DNA of 64,000 bases from contig NC_092567.1 of the NCBI RefSeq assembly GCF_037975245.1, positions 22,257,376-22,321,375 of the forward strand, written 5' to 3'. Shown piece by piece: positions 37,101 through 50,105 of this stretch. This DNA is from Apostichopus japonicus. Taxonomy: Eukaryota; Echinodermata; Holothuroidea; Aspidochirotida; Stichopodidae. The notes beneath the pieces were generated by a model. That model was not told the origin of the DNA. It saw only the letters and a list, made by a program, of their open reading frames with translations, and did no database searches. The stretch's first letter is position 1; every line of letters starts with the position of its first letter. Made by a program: the position numbers and the translations under genes.

Positions 37101-37845
37101 GAAGAATTTTTGATCCACTTAAAAATCGTTTTATGTGCAGTTATTTCAAACTGTAAGATAATAAATATCAATCTCAAAATTGATTTCAAAACTGAACGCT
37201 TCCAGAAATCATCTTTCAAAGTATACATTGTCAAATTCCAGTGGGTTTGTAAGTCGATTACAGGAAACAAAATATCCAATTACCAAGCTATATCAGCTCA
37301 TAATTTCTGCACTCTTGAACCCTTATGTCGATATATATGTTTACCAAACTTTAACGGAAAATGGAAGACGGGTTTGAATATTTTACTAGGTATGAAAATC
37401 AATAATTCGAAGAAAAATAAAGAGTCTGTATGAATCTTGATGATGATATGTGTTGCGAGGTTACAACATTTATGTCCATATTTATTTCTATATTTTACAA
37501 TGCTATGTACAGTAAAGCAGATTTTGAATTCAGTCTGCATTTTGTTCATGCACCAACTTATGGAGTATCATGCAAAACAAAGATAACATTGTTGATCACA
37601 CTGAGCTTTCGCCTGGATTTGTTTTCCAGCAAAGCACTATTTGTGAGTTAGTTTTATTTAAAGAATTTTGATTCAATCCTCAACGTTTCGTCGTCCGGAC
37701 AATTTTTTATCGTGGCATAATATAGCAAACACAGTTAACCAATTTTTTTTATTTGTTTCCTCCAAATTTGGGACTTTTGCTCCACTCTGTTTGTTTGAAT
37801 GAAACTTGACAAGAAAAGCTAATGAGTTGTATTGATATATTAATA

Positions 37846-37924
37846 TTATTAATAATATCATTATTAATAATAATATTATTGTTATTGTTATTATTAATAA
37901 TATTATTATTATTAATAATAATAA

Positions 37925-37992
<68 letters not shown>
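37846..37992. repeat. TAA/TTA-rich tract followed by TA microsatellite
   Basis: Alternating AATAATATTATTAATAA words, highly self-complementary, then about 70 bases of TA. Confidence 0.93.
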
Positions 37993-37995
<3 letters not shown>

Positions 37996-39042
37996 TTTAT
38001 GTATGATTTTTGTTTAAAACACTTACATACATAAATACTTACATACATACACCCATGCAAACGTACAAATTATTTATAGCATTATGAAATATCTAATTTG
38101 GTGAATGAGGGCCAGCCAAACAATGTTCTTGACATTTTGCAACGCTGATTGATCATTACTTTAAAATTCCAGCATCTTTTGCTTCTCATATGATAAACAA
38201 TGAACTTTAAACTTTACATATCTAGGCTATCATAAAGAAAAAAATTGACCCATGCCTTGATCGAAAAAGCGAAGGGAAACAATATCACTAGCAAAAACCG
38301 TTTATGGATAGATTAGGCTTACCACTAATCTAATTAGGTTAACACTTTCATGTCCTTCAACAGCGGCCGTAATATCAAACATCCTGAGGTTGGAGTTATA
38401 GCAATAATACCATAATGCACCCTACCTAACCCCTTTTTGTCTTACGTCACAGCTGGGGTCAAGAAGGCTGATCTTTAAGTTGTGTTCTTCCTTCGCTTGT
38501 TTTTTAAGGCAACATCCCGTCTGATCAATCTACTTGAAAAACATCCTGAAATGAGCTTTATCTCATAATATCTTCACGCCAAGAAGGAAATTTAATTGGG
38601 AACTTGCTTAATTTTCTCCCACCCCTCGGGAATGTTCATTCTTACAACGAAGGAAGTGTTTTAGTATTATATAGACGAAGCCTCTTTTTGTGTGTAGGTG
38701 CGTGCGTGTGTGTGTGAGTGCATTCCAAATAAGAAAAGTATCTTACACTGTATGAGGGTATATATTCACAGTATATTAAATTATGGCGAGACTTGTTAAT
38801 TTATTTTTTTTTTCTTTTTCTTCTTTTTCTTTTTGGGGTTGTTTATTCATGGACAAGCATTTCCATCATCCATCTATTAAATTTGAAAATTGAAAACTTC
38901 ACATTTATAGAAGCATTAATTTAACTAACTGTCAATAGGTAATTAGATATATTGGCATTGTATAGGCTACTACGACTATTAAATGATATGAAAGTATAAT
39001 ACAAGTTTTATATTTGCGTTCGTTTATTTGTGTATTTCTTCG

Positions 39043-39165
39043 TTTTGTTTTGTTATGTTATGTTATGTTATGTTATGCTATGTTATAGTATGTTTTGTTT
39101 TGCTTTGCTTTGTTATAATTTTTTATGTTTTATTTTGTTATGCTTTGTTATGTGTTTTTTATGTT
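39043..39165. repeat. TTTTG/TTATG pentanucleotide repeat
   Basis: Runs of TTATG, TTTTG and TTTGC in a five-base register, decaying to the right. Confidence 0.9.
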
Positions 39166-39916
39166 TAGTTTTTGTTTCTTCTTTGCATTGACTTAGCACT
39201 ATATTTATGATCCCATTCGATATTATCAAATTCCACAACAGCACAGGACATCAGCTAATCTACCGAGAAAAAGTTTTATTTGCAAATATTTATTAAAAAT
39301 ATCAAAATATTGGAAAATGTCTCTTTTTTGAGTACGATTATTTCTAATTGAAGAAAAATCTCTTCACAGGGACGATTGTTTCACTTTGGTGGAAGCGAAA
39401 TAAAATTATTAATGAATTGTGCTGACAAAAAAAGATAAAATATATTATATATTAAAATAAGATATAGATAGATAAATAGATAAATAAATATCATTTATAA
39501 AGCCCAGCTTCTATCAGTGCCACAACGACACAGACTAGCACAGATGGGCTAGAACACAACGAAATTATTGAACAAGTACAAGTTTACTTTGAGTAATCCT
39601 CGATAAATTGTAGAAGTTGCTTAAAACATTTGTCAACCAATCGCAACAATTTACTTGATCAGTGAAAGTCAGTCAATATTTAAAACGTCGGATTGCGACC
39701 TTCATGGTATATTAACAAAAGATCAAATTTTAATTTTAAACTATGACGTTTTTATTCCTTTTCGATGTATTTTTCTTCACCGCAAAAACGATACATTTGA
39801 TTTACAAAACATATGTCCACAAGTTGATGTATATCATATTTTTTTATCAAATATAATTCGAAATATTTGTGCTGTTTGATATAACTTGACTGCAGGTTGT
39901 ATCTTGCAATGAGTTA

Positions 39917-39996
39917 TATATATATATATGTTCTATAGTTATATATATAATGAGATATATATATATAGTAATGTTGTAATATATATATAGTTATGT
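39917..39996. repeat. Interrupted TA tracts
   Basis: Four short TA tracts separated by TGTTCTATAGTT, ATGAG and GTAATGTTG. Confidence 0.85.
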
Positions 39997-40914
39997 TATA
40001 TTAGTCCATCTATATAAGACACGTGATATTTTAAACGTACCAGGATACCACCGTCTCCCCAACCCACCCCCGCGGGAGTGGATGCAGCATTGTCCAAAGG
40101 CGGGGTGCGGACTTGGAGCCGTTGAAGCCAAACCCCATGTATAGGGAGTCCATTAAACAATATTTTAGACGTGAAATGGTTCATGTTTAGGTTATAACTT
40201 AGGTCTTCAATTACTTCTACACGCAAGGTTTTGCTAAAAACTACTTTTAAATATTTTATGTGTGGTTGGGAAAAGGCTCTCATACCCCTGGATCTGCGCT
40301 TTGCAGCATTTTTACTCTTTCCAGTAATTATTAAAAAACGATATTCTATGGGATTTTAATATTTTCATTAAGTAAACATTCATGAGAAAGAACGTAATAA
40401 CTTAATACCAACGTGAAATTTTGTCTCCAAGACAGTTTTGCGAACTTGGTATTAGTAACAAACAAAGAGCAAATTTCATAATAAAAAATTAAAGAATTCT
40501 AGAATGAAAGGTACAAATGGAAAATAAATAAGAAAAATGCTCTATTGATGAATTATTTTATGAAAATAAATGAATATTTCAATTGCATGGTAATTTGTGT
40601 TTCGTCTATAGATCAATTTAGCAAACAATATTATTTCTCTTAATTTTACAGTCTAATAATTCAATATCATGGATTGGAAGTCAAGTTAACGCCTTTGAAA
40701 TTGAAGCGACCAATCTAGTTTTAAATTGAAAATATGTACATGTTATACGTGATAACGTTCCTTCCAAATATGGAAACTATTACATTGTTACGTTATCACG
40801 CAAACATTATAGTGTAACATTTCAATGCTAAACTTGGACAGTACAACACCATCATGAATGAACAAAATGCAAATTTGGTAAATGTTAGTCATAGTAATGA
40901 GAATAGACTACATA

Positions 40915-41044
<130 letters not shown>

Positions 41045-41315
41045 AGTGATGCTAGAGAGTCACAGAATAGTCAGTCAGTCATATTCAAACTTCAAAAAAT
41101 GCCTCAAAACCTCAACATGAAACTATGCTCTGTGCTTTCGTTTTGTTTTTTTGTAGGCAACTAGGGGGTCCCTTTTTTATTCCTTTTTTTCTAAAGGGAC
41201 GTTCCTAGCTGATGTAAACCTCTTTAGGCCTGTAATAAAGATAATGTTTACCATTACGAACTTAATTTCAAAGTTAAAATATTGAAGCGACGATATGAGA
41301 GTCAGTGTTCCGTTT

Positions 41316-41373
41316 CTTTTTTCTACCTCCTCCCTTTTTTCTACCTCCTCCCGTTTATTTTTTCTACCTCCTT
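41316..41373. repeat. TTTTTTCTACCTCCTCCC repeat, three copies
   Basis: Pyrimidine-rich unit of about 18-24 bases, three copies, the last slightly changed. Confidence 0.9.
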
Positions 41374-43844
41374 CGACTTCAGATTTCCATCAGTTCCACG
41401 CACCCCCCCCCCACCCCTACTATTGTTTGAAATTCTGATTCTCCTTTTTTTTCAAACACAATTGAACATTATGTCCATTGTTTTCGTAGAATCAATTGTT
41501 GTAGATTTATCTCCTCTAGACTGACAATAATTTTTTTTTTAGAGCTAAACTTTATACCGAGTCACTTCTTGATTAGGACAAACGTCACTACTCAAACGAG
41601 TCACACGGTTAGACACCGTCAAACTATGAATAACAACATTCCCCCTTATTTTGGAAAGTGTGTTATGAAAATAATGTTACTTTCATGTTTCTTTGTTTAA
41701 AAAAATTGTAACAAAGTTATAAATGTTAAGCGTTTATACCTCATGTTATTGTTTGAATAATGTCATGTTTGATAAAATCATCAAGTATCCGCGTAGAAAA
41801 TATAAGAATTCCAAAACAACATCAACATCTATGTGGATCGATATACTTCAAAAATAGATGGCACTATTGCACAATTAGTGCTTGCAAGTTCTGACAACGT
41901 TTTTACAACGTATACCGCCACCTAATTTAAAAACATTGGTTTGCATGTAAAACTTTCACTGCAAATACGCTCTATTCGGTACGTTGTTTAGGTTATTTTG
42001 ACTTAAGACTTAAGAATAGAGAAAAAAAACTCACTACATGTCTCATGTATAAATATTTGTTAATCATTTGGTCAAATCATTCTCTGATCGGTCTACATTC
42101 AAAGAGAGCAGAATTAAACTTTGAGACTTTCCTAGTTGTGAAACGGGGTTTTGGAAGATGGATGGTGGGGTGGAGAAGGGGAAATGTGACTCTCTCGTGA
42201 TGAGAAATCGATTCTTATCAAAGTAAGGTCGTTCACAAATCAAAATCAAATATATATTCACTATGAGCAAGCGCTAAATTCAGAAATTGTGAACTTTTGA
42301 GAAAGGGGGAGGGGGGGGGGGGTAGAATATCAATGAATAGAGTGAACAAAGGATCGATTACGCAGCTTAGGAGATGAGTGTCGTACATATAACGTATACT
42401 TGGGTTTTCATCTCTAAGGCCCCAGATACTGACGAATCTTCAACGATAGCACGGACTGGCGCTACAAATAGCTCCATGGTAATAGCGATACAAATGTATT
42501 AATGGATTAACAATCAGAATTGTAGAAGGGGGATTAGACGCAATCACGACTTTGGCCTTAAAGGCGCATTCTAACCAATTAAAAAGGTGAACCTCTTTAA
42601 TAGCTTGAATTGATGTAGAAACGCAAATCTCTCACGCATTTTGAAACTATTTTGCTGACTATTACATGCCAACACCAATTTCTGTTTAATGTCATCCTTT
42701 AAATTTTGAATTCGAAAACGAATTTTCATCTTAGTGGGGTTTTTTTTTTTTCATTTTTGAGGATTGCTTTGGTGCATCCGGAAACCAACATTTCTAACCC
42801 TCAGTTATCTCCCCTTTAGCAATTTCGACATGTCAACCATAAATACTTACCCTAAAAAAAGTTGTGGTGTACCAGTGGTGAATTATAAAAGTGCAGTCAA
42901 ACTTTCATTTTTAATTCAAAAGTTCCACCGCAAGATCTATTTCCATCCATTTAGCCTTGGGCTCCAGTCGTTTCCACATATTATGCAACTGTACACTCCC
43001 TACGCTGAAGCAATTACAACGGAATTAAAGAGAAGGTGTATTATGTTCAATATATATTTTGAGAGATATATGCTTATCAATATTATAATCATATAGTCAT
43101 AAAATGGAGATTCTAACTTAAATAATAGACCTTTAGAAATTAAGAGCAATGTTTTTCCCTATGTATAATTATATGGTCCAATTGGCTGTACTAGTAGAAG
43201 AAGGTAAGTAAAATAAAGAGGGCGTGCTTGTCATTCAGCTTGATTCTGTTTTGCTGCATGTGTTTGAGCTAGAGTTTCTTTAAACATGGTTAATATGTTT
43301 TGATTTTCAGATTTATACATTTTGGGGGTAACTCTGATGACCTTTAAGACTAATTTTTTTTACAAGATTAAACTTAGCTCCAAAATAGAACTTCTCAAAA
43401 ATATTCAATTGTATGCCCTACCGAGGTGGTCAGTATTCAATATTTAATCTATTTAAACTTATTGTGACATTTTTCACAAACTTGTGACATTTTTTTCATA
43501 AACTTGTCAATCCCACTTTGGAACTATAATATACTTACCATTTGAAGAGCAGTAATTAAGCTTGCTTAACAGGGAGGAAAATAGGTGCAGCGGAAGGGGT
43601 CACATGGTGAACCGAGGGCCATGGTTTGGTCTAAATTTGAGTTTAGTGCCTTAGGTCTTTTACCTACGTAAAATAAGGACTTTCATTGTATAAGTTTTCC
43701 GTTAAAAAAATTGACACCAATAGTTTATGGCAACAATATCGAGCTACTACGAATCCTGAGAAGAAGAAAAAACGAGAAGAAATATTGTAAAGAGAAAATG
43801 CTCATTATTTCATTTCGTTGTCTGCTTGAGGGTTTGTCTTTTGT

Positions 43845-44180
43845 AAAATAGAGGGCGTGCTTTACTGCGGTTATCATCGAATGTGAAGTACTCCCGCAGC
43901 GATGGTTATTTGCCCTTTTCGCGTCCCTTACCCGCCAGGGAATTGCCCTTGTTCACAGAGTTCGCACTATTCTGGGAAGGCCATTGTAGAGAGGGCCCCG
44001 AGGCAGAGATCACATAGCGCGCCCCCAACAGTGCAAGAAATGGGATAGGTTGTTGTCGGTGGAAGGTTACAGTTTTATTTTGACAAACTGCACAGGGGAA
44101 GAACGCCCGCTGAGGGCGTGCCACTATCGTCCGTGTCATAGACAGAGTACCTGTTTTGAAGAATACTGGCCCCCGGGGAC
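43845..44180. other. GC-richer islet of unknown nature
   Basis: Clearly GC-richer than its surroundings. It starts with AATAGAGGGCGTGCTTTAC, and the related AAAGAGGGCGTGCTTGTC occurs at 43206-43223. A third GAGGGCGTGCC lies at 44114. A 77-codon minus frame (43906-44139) covers it, with no domain I recognise and no splice or start context. It may be an old repeat or LTR fragment. Confidence 0.4.
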
Positions 44181-44748
44181 TTTGTCAAGGATATTTTCTC
44201 TCTCTTTTCTGCGTTAATTTTTTTCGTTGTTGTGAGAGAAAAAGGTGGGAAAAGTATTATTATTACTTTTGAACGACCGCATAGATCAAGGGGGGGGGGG
44301 GACCGAGCTTTGTTTTCATCTATACCATCTCATCCTATTAATTCCCAATTTTGGTAGAGAACGATGATAAACGAAAGTACAAGTAACTTGGCGATGAAAT
44401 CATTACGAAACAACCACTACGATGGGTTTATTTTTTCTTTGTAAAAAAAAACAAAACAGTTACATCCAAGTTTGTTACAAAGTCACGTGATCTTTCACAT
44501 GTTATGTTATTGTGATCACAAATTCTAAATTTTATATTGATAGGGCAGCCAGATACGTTCTATAATGAAAAAAAAATTAAAATTAAAAACTTGTAAATTA
44601 TATAAACTAGCTGATTTGAAATCTTAATTGCGCAGTGAGAATTTTCTCTCTTTTGAGAATTGATTAAGTATTCGATTAGATTCTGATAAATTTCAAACTC
44701 CTCAGATAGTCTTGATAAGAAAGTGATTAACTACAAATATATATACAA

Positions 44749-44836
44749 GCTCGGCTCGGCTCGGCTCGGCTCGGCTCGGCTCGGCTCGGCTCGGCTCGGC
44801 TCGGCTCGGCTCGGCTCGGCTCGGCTCGGCTCGGCT
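44749..44836. repeat. Pure GCTCG pentanucleotide array
   Basis: About 17 perfect copies of GCTCG in an otherwise AT-rich region, decaying into CAGTCAGCTCAGCCC at the right. It has one CpG per unit. Confidence 0.98.
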
Positions 44837-45496
44837 CAGTCAGCTCAGCCCAACCGAAGAGTGGTTTATAAATAAATATCCATGCGTTTGTTTTATAACT
44901 TTAACAATTAATATTAAAAAGATAACAAAAGACTGAGTTTATTAAAATGATATAGGAATAATAATAATAATAATTAGTTTGTGAACCGAGATTCATTGAT
45001 CAAATCCTAGCTTTTCTTAATTGATCTGTTTCTTGAGACATAATATATCTGTTTATTTACTCAGCAACAAGCTAATCTAAAGCATTTCTATGATTCACTG
45101 TTTTTAATGTTTATTTATTTATTTTCGATAAGGATATTGCGCAATAGTCTGTGACGTCAGAAACCCACGAACGACTGCTTTAGGTCTCAGTGGTTTTCAA
45201 TTGAAATGACTTGTAAAACATATTGAAATAATTCAATGTGATTAATAGGTGATTTCATCGAAATTTAACGAAATTATTTCAATTGTGAAGGTGTCCCTCA
45301 TTGCATCCGTGCAAACAATGGAAAACAAAGGCAGTTGGGAGTATTGTCATTTCTAGGACATCACAAATTATTATGCAATGAATGTATCAAAACGAAATGA
45401 AAAATAGCACCATTTATTTATTTTCGTCTCAGCAACGGTAACCAGTTATCATGATAGGAGTTACTGTGGGTCATTTTATTTTATGTTTGTTTTGTG

Positions 45497-45581
45497 ATAT
45501 TCATCGGTGTGATACTGTGATACAGTCGTGATATCGGGTATGACACTGTGATATCAGTGTGATATCGGTGTGATATCATTA
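45497..45581. repeat. GTGATATCG-type short tandem repeat
   Basis: Seven or so copies of (T)GTGATATC or GTGATACTG with 8-12 base spacing. GATATC is itself a palindrome. Confidence 0.8.
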
Positions 45582-46538
45582 AAATGTTACAATTTCCTTA
45601 TTACATTAATATAATAATAGGAACAGTTTTCAATGCACATTCAGCACTCTTATAAAAGTGTTGGTTCTAATTTTCTGTACATAGGTAATTTGGGTAATAC
45701 TGATAGAGTAAATATAGGTCACAACTTGGCCGGGGATTTTATACTAAGGTTACTTGTTCACTGTATATAAGACCAAATGTAGAATGAAAATTAAGAACAG
45801 ATTTAGGGATTAAGGCTTATCTTTAAGCAAAGAAACGATCAAAGTAAGCCGAAAGCCTCTACAAACTTTTTCTTTCTCTCTCTTAAAAATTCGTTTCCTT
45901 TCTATGTCTGTAAGGTGAAAGTTATATACCAATTTTAATTGTAAAAAGTTTATCATATATAACCTCTGGCGTATAAGTTTTATATAGCTATCGGTTTGAT
46001 AAGGAGGAGGGGGAGTAATTCCCTGTCCACTACACAAAACAAATTAGGCCAGGTGGCCACTTGATGGCTAACTTTTGAAATGTCTCAAGCATTGAGAGGA
46101 AGTCAGATGCAACGGTCGTGATTCAGAAACGACACATTTACGATTATAGCTTATGGGATGAATGGCGACCAGTCCAAACCTCCCGGGGGACAGCTCAGGG
46201 GAAGACAAGGGCTAGTTTTAATGAACGGTCACTTTTGTAAGTTGTGTATCGCCTGTCCGTCCGTCTGTGTATCATACTATATGTTGCTAGTCTTTTTTTC
46301 ACCGTTTTCTCTCGTTCTACTTAATTCTTTTCCCGTTGTCGTACAATCTAGTCCTGTGTCCGACTGTAACTCGCTGGTGATCTTCGTGGGAGCTTCGGCC
46401 GAGTCCTCAGGTCAACTTGAAAATGGTCAACGCCGTCAGTTATAGCGAACAGTACCTTAAAACATAATACCAATACTAACAGCTAAGAACGGCTGCTTGG
46501 TCGTAAATATACTAACTCTGTGGGTCATATGTGATACA

Positions 46539-46634
46539 ATATATATATATATATATATAGGCTATATATATATATATATATATATATAGGCTATATATAT
46601 ATAGGCTATATATATATATAGGCTATATATATAT
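46539..46634. repeat. TA microsatellite with regular TAGGCTAT interruptions
   Basis: TA tracts broken four times by GGC in the form TATAGGCTATA. Confidence 0.95.
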
Positions 46635-47164
46635 ACTGTTACTGTACAATATAGCTTTGTGTCCCATGTCGAAAATACAGCTTCAACGACGCCACACAAG
46701 TTGCATCGTTTGCGATAACATGAACACGTGAGTGAAGCAGTGGAACAAGTGCAAAACAGCTTGCATGCATGCCACCAGTACCGAAAATTAATAGAGGTAA
46801 TTATAAATTGATGGAGCCGCCTTTATGACGTAAGTAAATTGAAACAAACAAGATTAGTAATAGAGCTCTAAATATAACAGAAGTATAAACTATTGACACA
46901 CTGCATAACGTAGACACATGTAGTAGACTTCCACGCTCCAGTAACTTTCTTAGATTGTATTTACTTAAATATTTTACTTGGATCAAACGACTGCGTTTAT
47001 GTGCGTCGATGCGGCGAACTGTCTGCCGTAAGAAATTACCGGATAATTACCGTACAGGAGGAAATGGAATGGTGCTGAGTCCAGCTGGAAAAATGAAAAA
47101 AAAAAACCATTCATGTCGTTAATTTGTTTCCCATTTATACAAAAAAACACCAAAACAACAACAT

Positions 47165-47398
47165 CATATGAATGAATTAAATGCGACTGAATAGCTTCCG
47201 TTAGTCAGTGGAGATGTTTCTCACCGTCTTAAATTGCTAACTTTCATGAAACGGCTGTTCGTAACGTCTAGAAAGCTACAACATATGAATGAATTAAATG
47301 CGAATGAATAGCTTCCGTTCGTTGAGATGTTTCTCACCCTTCTTAAATTGATTATTTTAAGTGAAACGGCTGTTCGTAACGTCTAAACAGCTACAACC
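47165..47398. repeat. Tandem duplication, two units of about 117 bp
   Basis: CATATGAATGAATTAAATGC through CGGCTGTTCGTAACGTCTA and AGCTACAAC occurs twice in a row, with few substitutions and small length changes in the middle. Confidence 0.93.
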
Positions 47399-47723
47399 CC
47401 GCAATGTACCACAAATATATGGGTTTTGTTAGATTTAGATTTAATAGCCAGTTCAGATTTTCCACAGAGTAAAATAAGCGATGGGAATGCACACATACCA
47501 CTTTCTGACATATCGTGAAATAATGAATTTAAGCACACGTTTTGGACGAAAGTAGTTATCGGAATATGTTTATGACCTATAACCCGTACGAACGGCAGAA
47601 AACATGCGCATTTTCTTTCAGGGCGAATACATTTTCAATCCGACAGTTCTAATTTTCATTTATGCGGCAAACCATTCTGTTTGATAAATAAACATCTGTC
47701 TGACAACAGATTGCCAATAAAAC

Positions 47724-47775
47724 ACATACACACAGACGCACACACACACAAACACACACACACGCACGCACACAT
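47724..47775. repeat. CA microsatellite
   Basis: Impure CA/CG tract of about 50 bases. Confidence 0.92.
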
Positions 47776-49013
47776 ATTGGACATTATACTTAGAAGGAAG
47801 AGAATGATTTCGTTACATATATATTCGGTATAGTTGAATCAAGAATGCAATTTGGGCAGCTGCGCGGGCTTGTGTTACAGGACAATAGCATGATTACGAG
47901 TACAAGTAGAATCATATCCCCTCCACCCACTCCCCCCCCCACCCACCCTACACCCTCCAATGCAGGAATGATAGAGTTTGGCGAAGCTATATGCTTCAAG
48001 AAATATGCTTGAAAAAACTCTTTATATATATAACTGATATTTACTAATAACAGTACCAAATATGAAAATTTCCTGTACAGTATATGTAAAGTGGTATTTT
48101 CTTCTTATTTTGCAATATACTTGAAAAATTATAGGGAAAGTGTCAGTTGGATAAGAACATTGTACAATTTTGCATCTATGTTTGTATTTATATTGAGTTA
48201 TTGATCGACCAGTATATCATATTTATGTATTTTTCCTTTAACTTCTAAGAAAAAAAAAAGATGACATGCCATGTTATAAAAAAAAAGGTATCAATCTAAT
48301 TTCTGGCATTTTATGATCTTACGAAGAATTAATAAAAAAAAATCATAAGTCACTGAAGCAAAAAACATTAACAGAGAATCAAACAATAAAGTTTGCTTTG
48401 TGTGCTCTTTGTGTCTCTAATAGAATGACTGAGTTTTTTTTTTGTCCCAACAGCATTGTAGCAACATTGCGTGTCTCGTAATAGAGATAGACCTTGTTAT
48501 ATATATGATGAATGGTATTCCAGAAATGTTTTTGACGACAGATAAATTCCCTGGACAATTTCCCAATAGTCGTCTTTTATCGTTCCGTAACACTAAAGAA
48601 AATCCCACCACTTAAAAAAAAGAGAGAAAAAAATAAGACACATTCACAATCGTCAACATGTTTGCTGACACTCTCAATTGACAATACGACTGGGAGTTGA
48701 ATAGATAAAGACTATGATCTTGGCAGGTCATAGGTCAAATTGTTAAGTGTAATGTTGGGATTGGTATACAACAATCAATTGAAGAATAATAATAACATCT
48801 GAATCTTTGTCAGTACTCAAGAGAGTTCGTTCTTAAAATAGATCATTCTCGGAAAATTGTTTTTGAATGATTGAAAGAAACGAATGAATTCAGGAGTCTA
48901 CACTTGACAAGGTATACCGTGCTCCTTTAGTTTAAGGATGTACAGTTGTTATAGGACTTGTACTGATGACGAGCTTTTTTTGAGACCCCTCCCCCAGGCC
49001 GGCCATCAGTCTT

Positions 49014-49076
49014 CAGCCCCCCCCCCCACTCAAAAGTACCTTTCTACGCCACTGCTAGTATGAGTGATCATAATGT
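49014..49076. mobile_element. Possible hAT-like terminus
   Basis: A 12-C run, then ACTCAAAAGTACCTTTCTACGCCACTG, whose reverse complement starts CAGTGGCGTAGAAAGG, a hAT-type end. No partner terminus was found on the left. Confidence 0.3.
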
Positions 49077-49399
49077 CAGTCTTTTGAGGAAAAAAAAAGA
49101 ACAAAATGAACGAAGTTTTGATGTAGTCTAAACTCGAGATAAAGTTTTTTTAGAATGTAGTTATTGTGTAGGCCACATACCCTAATTTTATACCATGTAA
49201 GATTGCCAGTAAGATTGCGAACGAGGAAGACAATGCCTTTGTATTGTCTGGAGTGTCAATAGTGAAATCCACTTGAATATAAACAATGAATTTATGGAAG
49301 AATTTAACTTTATAGTTTAGGTTTGTCATTTAAACTTGTCCAAGTCGTTTTCTATGACTTTTGTTGGGAGACATATGCTGTTCTCATATCTCATCCACC

Positions 49400-50035
49400 T
49401 GTCGTCCAGTGTGATCAAAGGTTTAAAGGACCCATATTGTACTGCATTGATCACTCGAATCGTTAAATGTATAATCAAACAACTAGTTCATCATGTTGCA
49501 ACTATAATTTATCCATGTTTCATTGAATGCAATCAAAAATGTTTGGAGACAATGAGTGAGTAATCCATTGTTCCACAAATGAAAAATACAACCAAAAGAT
49601 TGGAAGACCATGCTGCAATCGAAATCCATTCTTTATTTTCATTTAATACAACTGAAAAATAGGTAGATTTCATTAATGATGTCATCATTTATTTATATAT
49701 TCCTTTTTCATTCGACATATTAAAATGTTTGGGAGACCATGCTGCAATCACCACTGGGGTCGTTGAATGCAATCAAACTGATCGCAAGACCATGCATGCT
49801 AAAATCATGAGTCATCCATGTCTCACAAATGAAAACCACCAAATGTTTGGAAGACCCCATTCATGTTTCATGGGATACAATGAAATGATTGGAAGAGACA
49901 ATGCTACAAATCTCATTTATCCATGTATATTTGATTGAATGAACAGCTTAGGAGATAATGCTGCCATAATCGCTATATCGTTCGTATGTCCTTGCAATGC
50001 AATCAAATATTTGTAGACCATCCTAGATTTGAAAA
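49400..50035. repeat. Degenerate satellite-like repeat
   Basis: Recurring words ATCCATGTTTCATTGAATGC, AATCAAA, ATGTTTGGAAGACC and CATGCTGCAATC, with a variable period of about 60-80 bases. Three short frames inside it encode similar peptides because they read the same repeat. Confidence 0.7.
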
Positions 50036-50044
50036 AATATATAT

Positions 50045-50105
50045 ATATACCGCGAGTACTAAATCGAACGAGTACAAACTCACGCTGGCGAGTACACGGG
50101 TATAC
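50045..50105. repeat. GAGTAC-type array
   Basis: GCGAGTACTAAATCG, AACGAGTACAAACTC and GCGAGTACACGGGTATAC. A further single word ATTACGAGTACAAGTAG is at 47891-47907. Confidence 0.6.

Noticed and set aside
43906-44139. A 77-codon minus-strand frame in a GC-rich islet
   Set aside because: No recognisable domain, no homologue known to me and no splice context. GC-richness alone keeps the frame open.
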